From Solea solea (Eukaryota; Chordata; Actinopteri; Pleuronectiformes; Soleidae): a stretch of 64,000 nucleotides of DNA. Location: positions 18,609,458 to 18,673,457 of the forward strand of contig NC_081146.1 in the NCBI RefSeq assembly GCF_958295425.1, written 5' to 3'. Shown piece after piece: positions 1 through 12,900 of the stretch; within the stretch, counting starts at the first letter, position 1, and each line of letters opens with the position of its first letter. Made by a program: the position numbers and the translations under genes. The notes beneath the pieces are model-generated. The model was not told the origin of the DNA. It did no database searches and worked only from the letters and a program-made list of their open reading frames with translations.

Positions 1-297
1 GAGGAGCGTTCAGGCACAGCTCAACCACAGCAGGAGAACCAGCCACAGCCAGACAGCCAGCCCCCTAATTCCTCACCTACGTGGGCCACCGACAACCAGG
101 CCGATTCCAATGAGAACATGTCACCTTCTTCCAAGTCCCCAAATGAGGAGGCAGCCCCTACGGCCAATAAAGGCGTTAATGGTTCTGGAAGTGGCAAGTA
201 CTGCCGCCTCTGTGATATCCAGTTCAACAACCTGTCAAACTTTATTACCCATAAGAAGTTTTACTGTTCATCACATGCCGCAGAGCATGTAAAATAA
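1..297 (+). CDS. zfpm2: zfpm2 (FOG-2) C-terminal end, partial last exon
   Basis: The reading frame is open from base 1 and ends at TAA 295-297, giving 98 residues. A low-complexity Q/P/S/N-rich stretch fills residues 1-65. A CCHC zinc finger of the Friend-of-GATA type follows: C68-x2-C71-x12-H84-x4-C89, ending in HAAEHVK and stop. I recognise this finger and tail as the C-terminus of vertebrate ZFPM2. ZFPM2 is a nuclear multi-zinc-finger cofactor that binds GATA factors, notably GATA4, and modulates them in heart, gonad and diaphragm development. The rest of the gene lies to the left of the window. Teleosts often keep two copies (zfpm2a and zfpm2b), and this fragment cannot tell them apart. 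The paralogue ZFPM1 is less likely because of the near-perfect tail match as I remember it. Confidence 0.93.
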   Translation, partial: EERSGTAQPQQENQPQPDSQPPNSSPTWATDNQADSNENMSPSSKSPNEEAAPTANKGVNGSGSGKYCRLCDIQFNNLSNFITHKKFYCSSHAAEHVK

Positions 298-1350
298 GTT
301 AGAAGAATAATACATGTTCTTCTTCTCCTTCCTACACCTTTTCCCCCCAAAACTTTTAACCCTTTTTTCTCCTTTGTTTTGGTACACTGTTGTGTCTGGA
401 ATAGTGCATCACGCAGTGCTAAATGCTGCTTGTGGACAATCAAGAGAAGCTTCTTCTTTCATCATTTTAACACTAAAAATGCAAAACCATTGGTTAAAAA
501 GAAAAGAAAAATGAATCAAGAATAATATTGGTGCCACTTTCACATTAATTTATTTTACAATCAGTATTAATAGGAGTAGTGATCTTAATTTAAATTCAAA
601 ATGAAATTTATATCAGAGTTGTTTGTAATGTTATTGTATAGTCATTCTTGTGTAGCACACATATTGTTTACACTGTAATGTAGGCTCAATGAAACAATAG
701 ACAATACAAAAATGAGATGCATTTTAGACACAAAAATAGCTACTGAGGCACTTGTGTATTCTTATTTGCTGTACCAGTTTCTGTATATCTCCAAAATGTC
801 ACTTGCAGATTGCTACTAATGACTTGTTAGCCTTAAAAAGCACCATTTGGGTGTAATGACCAGGCACAACCCTGCATCTTGCATTTTGGCATATACACAT
901 GGCTTTGCAAACATTTGTGGCTGTTTGTCCCTGTCTCTTTTCTTCAACTCAGATGTGGATGTTTTCATGAGGATGGCAGCATTCTTGTATAGTACTCGTA
1001 TTTCTGTTTGATGATACACTTTGGTCTCCCTTTTTGCAATTTGCTCTCAATGCAATACTTTGTAAATGGGGGAACATTACTGAAAGCAGTATTATGAAAT
1101 GGGGACTGTGCATATAATTATTTGTAACCCCAGAGGGAAAAAAAAGAAACTGTACAAGAATTACGTTTATTGCTGATGAACAAGAAGGGTGGGAGGTCAG
1201 TGGGGATACTGATGTAAAATGATCATTCCAATGTCCTGATTATGGGAGAAAATGTTTCTTAAAACGTTGTTGCTATGCATGTATATGGATGGAATTAAAT
1301 TCCAGATCTGTTGGAAATTTTTATTTTGATGTGGTGTCATAATTAAACTT
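298..1350 (+). other. probable zfpm2 3' UTR
   Basis: This AT-rich, non-coding sequence follows the zfpm2 stop directly. No AATAAA hexamer is apparent before 1.9 kb. Variant ATTAAA signals lie at 1294-1299 and 1342-1347, so the transcript probably ends near 1.3-1.4 kb. The end is inferred from these hexamers only. Sequence from here to 1960 separates the two convergent genes, and I see no other feature in it. Confidence 0.5.
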
Positions 1351-1963
1351 AAATCCTCAGGATAAACCAATGTCGCCTGGCCTTTCTTTCACACAGTGCA
1401 CGTCTTCCAGTTAAAAACAGACACAAAGCTACATCAAGATTTGTTAACAAAAATGCAACATTAGGTTTGCTAGCCCTATTTGTCTGTTTGTAATTTATAC
1501 AATTAAAAATAGGGCTTTGTGTCTGATAGTAATGTAACTCAGTTATATGCATATATCAAATAATGAAGCTGATGCAGCAGACAGAGGAACTCAATGTACC
1601 GTTGCCTGGGGCTATATAACATGGCAGAGCATTGAGACAGAAGCGGATGAGATAAAAAAGAATCAGGTTGTGCAGTGAAATGTGTGGCCTTTAGATTGAT
1701 ATGGAGTAATGCATTAATTTTTGGCACCGGCCAATCAGGTAAAGAGACTGGAATAACAATGTGAAAGATTAGATTTTCTGAATATTCCACGGCAAGTATT
1801 TCATCACACCAAATTCCCTTCAGCTATCTTCAATTAAAAAGCTTCCAATGAGAAAAAGCAGTGCAAAAAATATGTTCTAAAATGGACTCCCTGGAGAACC
1901 TTAGCAGACATCTAGACAACATCTACAGATTGTATCAGGGAAAGATATCATTTTTTTTCTTTT

Positions 1964-1969
1964 TTTATT
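1964..1969 (-). terminator. AATAAA polyadenylation signal of the minus-strand hydrolase gene
   Basis: On the minus strand this is a canonical AATAAA hexamer, about 63 bases after the hydrolase stop codon at 2032-2034. The 3' UTR would therefore be very short. The two convergent genes, zfpm2 and the hydrolase, are then separated by roughly 0.6 kb. Confidence 0.6.
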
Positions 1970-2031
1970 GAATATTTAAAACATATTCAACTACTCTCTT
2001 GTCCAGGTCTGAGTTATAGTTACATTTTGGG

Positions 2032-2921
2032 TCACTGGCTCTGCTCTTTGGCTTGTTGCTGGTTCACTATCCTCCGCAGGTGCTGGATGATGGCAGATGG
2101 CTTCTTGTAGATCATTCGTCGGTCTTCTCCTTTAATGTGAATGTGATTGGCTGATGGATAGGACTCCTCCAGAAACTTCTTTTGAAGCTTAGCTACCATC
2201 TGGTGTGGGGGAAATATTATTTAATATGGGGGTTTAACACACAACAGTTATCACCATATTGTTCAGTCACTGTGCAAGACTTGGGGGTTGTCAACAACCT
2301 AACCTGGTTTAGGTGCTCTGGTATTTGCTTGTCAAAGTGATCGCCAGTGATCACACTCACTGACACCCGGCTGGAGAGGGGCTTAAACTTTGTGATGTCC
2401 CTTCATGACATAAAAAATAAAAACACAGGAATACACATGTTTCCCCGCTTATTCTGACTTTCAATTTCCACATTAAAGTAGCAGAACTGAACAAAATTGT
2501 CATACCTTACTTGAGCTGCACTTTCATTCAGAAAGTAGTGCTCCTCCACTGCACTGCTTTGATGGGCAGGGTTACTTAGTAGGTATTTCTTTAGGAGAGA
2601 GAGAGACAGAAGACTGATCAGTCACCAAATATAAAACTCTTTCATTCAAGTGAAGGCAGACAAGACACGAAAGAAGCTTTACAGGTAAAACAAAAACAAA
2701 GCAGAATGAGCAATACATTGGCTTGGATACATGTGTAAAACACATCCAATATAAAAGTTTTACCAATGCAATATACTTGATGTGTGTCATACAGGACTGA
2801 AGACATTTCTTTTTAGGTAATCATATGTATTATATGTGCTTTTAACCTGCTTTTAACCTGCCTAAGTAGCACTTTGAGATTTAAAAAAAATGTTAAGTGC
2901 TTTATAAATGAAATGAAATGA

Positions 2922-2957
<36 letters not shown>

Positions 2958-5900
2958 ATTATTGTACACTGATGGAAAGTGATCCATGTCACGGTTGATA
3001 GTACAGACAAATAGTAACACACACTGCCAGAGAACTCTGTGTACTACTAAATTAGGTGCACTTCACTAAACTAAATGTTCTTATGGAAATTGGGGAAAAA
3101 TGCAAAATAGCATTTCTAAACCAAGACAATATGATTGCAGTGACTGTTGCAGAAGAAAAAAAATTGCAGCCACTTTTATCACATCACAGAAATCTCAGCG
3201 TCAGTTCCATGATTCTTTAGCTCGGGGCACGTCAAGTTCACCAAGCTACCAGCATAGATGGGAATTTTCATATTGAGGAGAAGACCACTTGTACTGTGAT
3301 GAGACCAAATAGCTTTGGTGCCGGTAACATAGCGGCAAACAATTCTGCTCCAGTTCAATTAAGCAGTGGTTACAGAACATGCCCTTGAGAAATGGACTGC
3401 ATGCTCTATTGAGTTCAGTGAGCATTTGTGTGTCTGTGTCTGTGTGTGTGTGTGTGTCTGTGTGTGTACACATTGTAACCTTCACTAGCCTGTCTACAAA
3501 ACCTTTCTCTGTCCTTGGAGAATTCAAGCACAATGATGTCCTTATCTCCTTGGCAACAACTGTAATACTTGAAAAGCTGAAATAGGTCCCTCATCACTAC
3601 TGCCATCAAATCGTGGGTGGCTGGCAGCAGAGAACAAGGCGTCTTAACGAAGTGTTCACATTCTCCCGGATGCAGGCGTCATTGCATCATGAAGACAGCT
3701 GTGGAAAAACATTGAAGACTAAACGGATGTCACTAAGCACTCACAGAGTGCCACTTGAGTGTGACTTGTTTCTCTAAATTAAGAGACAAAAGAAAGTATA
3801 GGAGGATTTTATGGCTTCCTATGTAATAGACGGCCACAAAATGAGCTTCCCTGCAATAATCTCTCTTTGTGTGTGTGTCCCTAATGGACCCTACATGAAT
3901 GTTTGGAACCTTCACTTCGATGCTAAAATAAAATGTCATTCTACAGAGAGCACCACCTCATGTTCCCCTAAGATATTGGCTGTTGTTCATCACCACAGTC
4001 AATTACTCTATTTCTGCCTGGGATGCTTTTCCATTGCAAGGGGGAAAAAAAATGACTACAGGCCTTTAAGACAGACACACATGCCACAACCATATGCTAC
4101 TTTTAAAGAGATTCACAGCAGATCAGAGCAGGGGAAAAAAAAGCCAATTTGCAATACACCGCAAAGACCTTGTAGCTTATATTAACAGCCGTTTCCTCAC
4201 AGACTGTATGGCCTGTCAAAAGGTTGAGTTTAACAATATAGAAGGCATCCAAAGACGCAGTGCGTTTGCGGGCGTCATGTCAGCCCCAGAAATGAGTTCA
4301 ATTTTCATTTATTTAAAAAAGGATGTCTGGTGTCATATCATGCCAAATTCACAGTCTCTGACAATATGAAGACAAATGCGCCTGCAATCATAATCCACTC
4401 GTATCTCTACCGAGGAGGAGGAGGAGGTGGCAGGATTATTCTAGCACTAGCACCATCATGTGGCTGTAGAGCAAACAAGGTGCGTTTACATTGAAATGAC
4501 TAGTGTGCTACTATTAGTTTTTCTTCCATGTTTGTTATTTATGTAAAGGAAGTTCAGTCTAGGAGAACAAATTTTAGTCTTTAAACTATAAACAATTCAC
4601 CATCTCTGCAATTAGAACACCTTTTTTTACACTGATTGCTGATTATGTATATGAATTACCTCTTGACCTACTGTGCAACTTTGAGGATGACATTTGTTTA
4701 AGAATCACTGTCACAACCTTTAAGACATGCTTCGTTGTGATATGACTGTGTGTGTGCGTGTGCACATAGTGCTGACCTGGCGCTGGACGACCTCCTCTGT
4801 GACACCTTCACCATTGACGGCTGGTTCCATTGCGCCCAGGATTATCAGCATGCGACTCAGGCCTGTGGCTGCTGAAAACTGCCTGGTTTGGAATGACGGC
4901 AGCAGCTTCCCATACCTGAACAAAAACACATAGATACTGTACATTTAAACTAACAGTCGGTGAAGCTTCACATAATTTTGAACCACCAGGTGGTAGAGCA
5001 AGTCAAAACCACAACACTGATATAATATAGTGGCAGGCATTCTGATAATAAATGTTATTTGTCTTTGGCTTTGTGTACCACAACTGGCAGACTCACCATT
5101 CATAGTATAAAGTGTATTCATTTAAGTTATAAACTGCATTAATCACTATACATGTTGTATTTTGTATGTGGTATGTTGCTCCTAATACATAAATAAACTT
5201 GCTTGAATTTGAGGTATAGGGTATCCAGTAGAGGGGAATGCTTCACCAATAAGCCTTTTAAACGCCTTGTGTTTATCATCTAGTGCTTTTGTTTGTCTGT
5301 CAAAAAACATTTTCGAAAGCGTTTCATCAGAGCGTTTCCACAGTCAAGTGCCACCTGCTAGTTTTTGGAAGCAGAGCTAAAAGAGACAGTGATCCTTAAA
5401 TTCATAAACAGTGTGTTAAAGGACGTTTAAATGACCACAGACCCGAAGGTGGCTCCATGAGGAGCATTGTCACTTGCCAACTACTGATAAAATGTACTAG
5501 TGCGTCTCCATCACTGGTTGTCTTTCCTGTACTTGTTGTTCAGACATGAAACTGTAGATGATAAACACAGTCATTACAACAAGGTTGATTTCATGATTAC
5601 AGATATTTGAGCAAGTTCCAATATCTTATTTGCCCACCGTGACTCTTTTTCAACCCAAATTTCAAACTTTCTCTCTGAAAACATTTGCCTGGGGAATGAC
5701 AAGTAGCTTTTCTTTTTTTTTGGCAGATGAAAGACGAAGAGCTGTGGGATTTTGTAACTCAGGAGGCCCAATCGGTCTCGGCTCAATGGTGCTCTGAATT
5801 GGCTGGTCTCAGCCTGTGGAGCCCAATCAATAGTACCGCATGCCTGAAGCCGCCATTGCCGTGCCGCGAAGCCTGCACCTGCACCTGCATTCAGCCAACA

Positions 5901-8900
5901 CAGTGTTGATTAGCCCCCGTGCACCAGGAGACACTCATCTCTGTTTTAGTCTTACTCCTTATCTGGGCCGGACAAGTAGCACCATGTCCCTGTGTTCCTG
6001 CAATTTCTCCCAACTTCATTTTAACCTACCTCATTGACAACTATCAACAACTGATTAACTGGTTATAATTTTCTTTGATACATTAGTCTTAAATAAAAAT
6101 TTAAACAGAAACAGTGAAAAACTAATTTCAAGTTGTCAGCATAATATGCTTAATTTAAGACATGACACATGCCAATATATGTTAAAATTCAGTCTGTTTT
6201 CATTCTATGAAATGTATGAATACTGAACATGGACTCTTAAAAGTATCTTCGGTCATGGTACAAGATTTTACAAGAGGCGGGGTTCAGCGCAGCATCTTTG
6301 CCATTGCTCATATCAAACCTCCATCATAAACATGCACTTTTCATGTGTAAAAGAACCCATTTCATCCATTGTTGATATGATTTGTTGCTGCAACCCGAAG
6401 GACTGTGGCTCGAAATATCCACCTCTCCTCCGGCAAAGCATGTCAGCACTGATTGGTCAGATAAAGCCGACAGAAGCAGCGAGAGAATGGTGGTTCAACG
6501 GCAACAAATGGCTGCACGAGATAACTTATCTGCCATATTCATGGAACAAGAAAGAGTCTCTACAGGTCAATAATGGATATGCGCGGGGGGGGGGGGGGGG
6601 TTGACTGTTGTAATTTTCAGTCTTCGGCAAACGGAGAAAACTTTTCAAATCAGACCTCCAGAGAGTGATGTTTTGACATTCTCATCTTCCTTGCCACAAT
6701 TTCCCCCTGAAGTCATTCTGGCACCACAATTTAGAATCAACTCTTTGACCTGACTCTTGCGGTACTTCTCAGTCTCTGCACATTTTCCACCTGTCACCCT
6801 TTTCATACTCCTTGATTCCAAAAAATAAAGGGGGGGGGAGTCTGCCTATCTGCCCCCAAGTTTAAATCTGGTCAAATCATTCCTGGGTCTGGCACTGAAC
6901 ATTATTTCAAGGATTCTCCAGCCACCTGTCCTATTCCCTCCTCTTTTTTTTTTCCATTTTTAATTCTGCCTCGGAGTGAGGATTATGCGAAGCAAGGCAT
7001 GCGTGTCAAAGGGAAATTTAGTGGGTAAAGACAGCCAAGATTGGTGGGATGAATTAAACAGATAACGGGAGGAGACGAGGTGGGGGAACCATGTAGAGCA
7101 AAACGCCTCACCGATGTTGGTCATTTCAGAGGGGCTCTTTTTTTTTTTTCTCCCCACAGGAGCGTGGAGGCAATATCTAAATTAATAAAGTGATGAAATG
7201 AGTTTGTGCTGTGGACTTTCTGCTGTTTGACTTTCCCATCTGGATTAGTGCAGGCTGAATGGATGCTCTGTTACTTTTGTTACAACTGCGCAATTCACTG
7301 TTGGAATTTGGCCCTGTAGTGATAAGGCTCGCCTCCTCCTCCTCCTCATTATCATCTCATTTCATATGCAGGGCCTCAGTTACCTGAGATCCTGCTCACA
7401 CACAAAACACGAACTATTACATGAGCTTCTGCCAACTATTACAATGAGTAGAGAACATTTTAACATGGAATATTACATGAAGCTCGACTAGAAAATGACT
7501 ATGACTTTATAATCGTATCTTCAATCAATGTACCCAGGTTGTAAATGGTTTAAATTATTACTGCACTAAAAGACATTTTCTTCTAAGGCAGTATAGCAAC
7601 GGTTCAATATTTATTCTTGTACATTGACAACACATAACTGTTTTGGATGTTTGACCTCAGGGTGTTGAAATGTTCTCTGTTTAACAACTGTTAAAACCAC
7701 AATTAAGCATCGTCTTCAGTTTTAACTCAAAAATAGAAACCAGTTTAATGATTTAATGGATACCGGTTTTTAAAATGCTTAATCTTTTTACTGTAATAAT
7801 GCTCCTTTGGCCCCCACTCCTGATTATGTACACCAATCTCTAAGAGTCAGTTTGATCTCTTATACTGATGTTTGTATATAAATATATTTTAAATAAGTTG
7901 AAGCAATTTATAATAACATGCTTTGGGACACATTGGATCATTTTCTTCTAATTAAGCACACACACCTTAAAAAAATAAAAGAGTCAATAATGTGATTCTA
8001 CTATATTTTACAATCTGCATCATTTTGAATATGATGAAAATGTGAAACTGCAACAACTGTGAGGAAAGAAAAAGTCATTCCCACAGCTAATATACGGTAT
8101 TTTTATACTACAAACAAAATCTGAAAGGTGAAAACTGTCGGTGACAGACTTACCCCACTGCTCTAGTTTTCAGCGTTCTATAAACAGAGGACACTTTACT
8201 CAACAGATTTCTTTGTTCCTATTTGACATTTCCGTCCTTCTCTCCACAGGTTTTATTTGTGACAGTAAAACACACCTTCACAACAAGACAAGCTCAATCT
8301 GACCTTCGGAAAACAGGCAGAGCCGATCAAATAAAATCTCTACAGCACACAAGAGCAATCTCATAAAAGTGTCATGCTTTTTACCATCGTGTGTGAAGTA
8401 CAATACAAAAACTAGAGCAACATTCTTCTTCATGGTATATTTTGCTAATGAAGAAAAATGAGATCCTCTTACACATTATACTATTATTACTCACTCGCTT
8501 TTCAAAGAGTTAAACAAATGAGATGTGGACTAGTTTTGAACCAAAACAGGTAAAAGTATTGTGAAAAGTAAGTTGAATTGATTTAAACAGGAACGTTTCA
8601 ATTCAGAGGAGCAATACTCCGTATGAACACAAGGTGTCAGTCTTGCACCACAGCCGATACCAACATTACCAGCCTGCTCCTTGAAGTCTTCCTGCCTGCA
8701 TCAATACTATAGATTACACTGGGGTAAGTACACAGGGGCCGTGGCAGCCCTTCTTCATTAGTAGAGCATAACAGCAATAGTTACGCTTACAGTGGTTCTA
8801 ATTACAATTAATTGGCATTCCTGATTCGTCTGGGAGTCTCTAGATGGGGGGGTGGGATCTCGTGAGGAGGTGGGGGTGCAGCTGAGTCAGGAGAAGAGTG

Positions 8901-9911
8901 AGGGACGCGGCTGACACACTGGGGGCCACATTACTGAGCCACAGTAAGTAGCATAATGAATCACACGCTGTTGCAGCCCGCAGGGTCAAATACAGCAGCG
9001 CTTGCTCACGTATGACACCAAATGCATATGGAATTTGTGTTTTATAATCCTAGTCATGTTTTTACACTGAGGCCGGCATATCATGGCATAAAGTATGCTG
9101 TACAATATAATTAATGGTATTAATGGTATACAGTCTATATTTATAACATCACATTGTTAACATCTCTTTAACAATAATTTTTGTTTTTCTTTGAGATATT
9201 TCTGTGTAAAAGCTGACAGGGATGAAAAAAGTACTTCTTTCCCATGTTTAGAAAAAAGAAAAAAAACATACGTTTATTTCTTGCCGTCCTAACTTTTACT
9301 ATGTTTCACTATTTTTTCCATCCCCCTCCCTCTTTCAGTCCATAGTCGGGTGATTGCTGTCAATCTCTGCTGAGGATTCCTGGAGGGCTTTAGAGCAGAG
9401 ATGTGCTCCACTGGGTTATTGAACAAGGTAAAATGGAATGCGCTCTGAGGGGCGACTGGATATGTGGATATGTCATCACTGGCTGCTACTGTTGACCAAG
9501 ATGGAACGGACAGAGACAGCAAGCAAATGCTCAGAAATTGCATAATGTCACTTAATTAGTGTGCCATCTAAGTATAATTGATACGTCTTAGAAGTGAGTG
9601 GTCTGTACGAGGAGAGGAGAGGAGAGGAGAGGAGGACTTGGGTATGTATGTAAATCTATCCTGAACAAAATGCTGTGGGTAAGGGAGAGTCACTCCTCCT
9701 TGGCCTCGATATTAAACTCTGTCTGGTTTATAAATCAAAGGGAATGCAGCAGTAGTGTGACTCGGAGCACTCGTCAGTCAAAGTGACAGTCATACGCTGC
9801 CTGTCATACAGAGTGGGCTCCAGGTGTGCAACGCTGCAAAATATGCCTATCTGCTACACGCAGCAGCAAGCTGTGAGTTTAATTTGAGAGAGAGTGTGTG
9901 TGTGTGTGAGT

Positions 9912-9955
<44 letters not shown>

Positions 9956-12900
9956 TTCATACACACTGTACAGTATGCACCTGTATAAATGTTTATGTAA
10001 TTAGAACTGTGTATGTGTGTTTATGTGCAGGCCTTGCTGAGCATATTAATGACAGGTAGGATGATGAATGGGACAGAAAGCGTTGTTTTCATTTTGGGAC
10101 CCATAACTCAATCAGGCATCTGTCCATGCCTGCAGCCGCAGATGTAAGGCACACAATGAGAAACTTATTTCCTCATGTGCTCTTTCAGCAGCCACTTAAA
10201 AGCGTCACGTAAAACCATCACACATGAAATTCTTATGTTACACGGACAAAAATGAAAAGCGAAAATGTCTCAGCATCAAACTCATACAGTGCGAATTATA
10301 GTAAAAAACAAAACTAAATTAACCACCGACAGCTGACACTAAAAGACGCGAGACGCAGAGTGAGTCACACTAAATACAGTGTGACTCACCTCCTAAACTG
10401 TCTGTACATTAAAACAGACAGTTTGCCAATCAACCAGCATTCCCTACTGTGTTTGCCCTCTGCTCAAATATGTTCCCCATGGGGTAAATTAGTCTAATAT
10501 TCTCACACACCCTCTCAAAGTGGACAAAAGTATGCAGACACACGTTTTTAGTAGTTTAAGCTTGACCCTCAGTGTTATTTTTATGTGTGGAAATACAACA
10601 AAGGGCAACCACAGCAGGGTTTTCCACAGGGCAGCATTCAAGACGTCATTTACCTACATTTATAATGTATACGGGGAGCAAATATAGTCAAAGCCAGAAG
10701 CTACTGTAGTCTTTATAACAATATAGAAAGAACAGTGCAGTAAATATATATCCTCTATACGTCCACTCTACTTGATTGGCAAAGACAATCCCAGGTTACC
10801 CAGAGTCAACATGACACCAACTCAGTAGGACCATAAGAATGTCGGGCTGTTCAGCATGACTGACTCTGGAGAGCTAGTAGAAACAGCCTAGGCCCAGGGC
10901 TGTTCAACACCATATGAACAGAACACGTGCAAAAAAGCAGGTCCATCATGTAGAGATTATTACAGCTGATCCTGAAGTAAAGACGTGTTGAGCTTCTTCT
11001 GATTGTGCTACTCATACAAAGAGTTTGACATTGCAGGTTGACTCAAAGCCATGGCTCTAAATTCTTTGAATGTAATTTATCCACATATACACTGGGGCTT
11101 CTCCTAATCTCTGAAGCTAGAACCTCTGCTTGGTTTTTCCATCAGAAAGCATTATCTGTGCCTGCAAGGAAATGAGACACATGCTACCATGTCTGCAGAA
11201 GAAAATCCCAAATAAGAAATTTGACCCCTTGGAGCGAATCGCACACAAGTGAATGTCTGTGCAAACGCACATGGAAATATCACTCTCAGGAGATGATGGC
11301 AAATCATTTTGTAGGATGTAGCCAAACTAATTCTGGGAGTGAGCCTCTGTTAATGAGCAGGTCTTTGATGTGTAAATCCTCCAGTCCCAGTGCAAAGCTG
11401 ATACAGTCTCCTCACAATCCTGCTCAGGTGCAGCACTTCTCCCCTCAGCATTACTTATCTTGTGCACCAAACACTGTAAAACCTCTGACAGCTAATACAA
11501 CCGTATCTTCAAGAGAGACAACAGGAAGAAAAGCATGCCAGCACCAATGATGCCAATGACACTGGGATGTAGGAATGTCAGGATGCCTGTTGTTGTTCAG
11601 CATCATCATATAATCATATCCCATCCCCGTTTCTATTTTGGCTCCTGCATGGAAATCCGACACGGATGATAAAATTGTTTTTTTTCTCACAGAGTAAATG
11701 TAGAGTCTTTGGTTCATTTCATTTCTCTGTAGCTTCTCCATAGAGTAATTGGATTGTGACTACACTATCACGTATGCGGTGAAATGAATGCGTATTAATC
11801 AGAGGATAATTGGACACATACCCCTGATAAATGCAGCCGCTCCACTATGAGTCACGTACAAATTAGGCCATTTTCAGGGATCTTTTTCTTATCAGGTTCT
11901 ACTTCTACTTGCATTAACGGCCAGCAACTGTTGGTTTATGGAACAAATGTCACCCAGTCACTCCTAAAAATGTTATTATTTGATTCTGCCATAACACTTT
12001 CGGGCATATCACAGCACATAATATCACCCCAAGTTGCACTGGTTGAAACTCCTTGGTGATTCTAAATCACCACATAATAAATTATTTATTACTACTTGTC
12101 TTGACAGAACTGGGTCCACCGCATTCATCGCTACTTCAAATATTGGGAGGATATAGCATTACAGCAGTTGTGCACACAAATTACAATGTCGCTTCAATAT
12201 CTTAAATAAATAATTAAATTATCAATGATATGCTATGACTGTTAAATATAAAATGCATATTATGTGCAGATGATACGCACGTATAATGATACATACCATC
12301 TGCATTACATAAACGTTTGGATTATGTGAATGAAAAACATCTATGATGTGAAGAAAAAGAAGATAAGGTATCTAGGTAAGATGGTGCCAAACCATTAAGA
12401 ACTAAAACAAATTAAGTAAGTGATCATATACAAACCCAAAAATGAGCAACAGTTCTTATCTACTGCCCCAGAGATCTTATAGATATAAAGGCCCAAATGA
12501 TACAAAGGTCAAAGTTAAACCCCTAAATGTATCCAAAAGGATGTCACCATAACTGTATAAGAATGTGCTCATTCCAATTTTCTAAATACTACTTTGAAAG
12601 AAACTTCTGTTGAGTCATTATGGTATAGTCAGTGATTCTTCTGTTCTTTGTGTGTTACCACACAGCCCTGGCTCTGTTATTGGCAGCAACAATGTACTAG
12701 TACAAAGCAAAGTGAGACAGTAAAACATGCTAATGTGCTGAACTCCTCAACATAAGGAGAAAAGGCCAGAAAAAGGAGGTGCTATGATCAGACAATGGCA
12801 AAAAAAAGTCAGACTAATTAATTAGTCTTTCTGATCATATGGTTGGATTTAAAGAGCCAGGAAGAACTTTTACTGTGGGCATCCTCAAGGAGCATTTGCT

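Noticed and set aside
3811..4185. 124-codon plus-strand ORF
   Set aside because: Lies antisense in a hydrolase intron, passes through A-rich and TG-rich patches, and shows no domain.
5727..5909. 60-codon plus-strand ORF beginning MKDEELWDFV
   Set aside because: Opposite to and inside the hydrolase intron; Cys-Thr repeats at its end come from a CACCTG-rich stretch; no family recognised.
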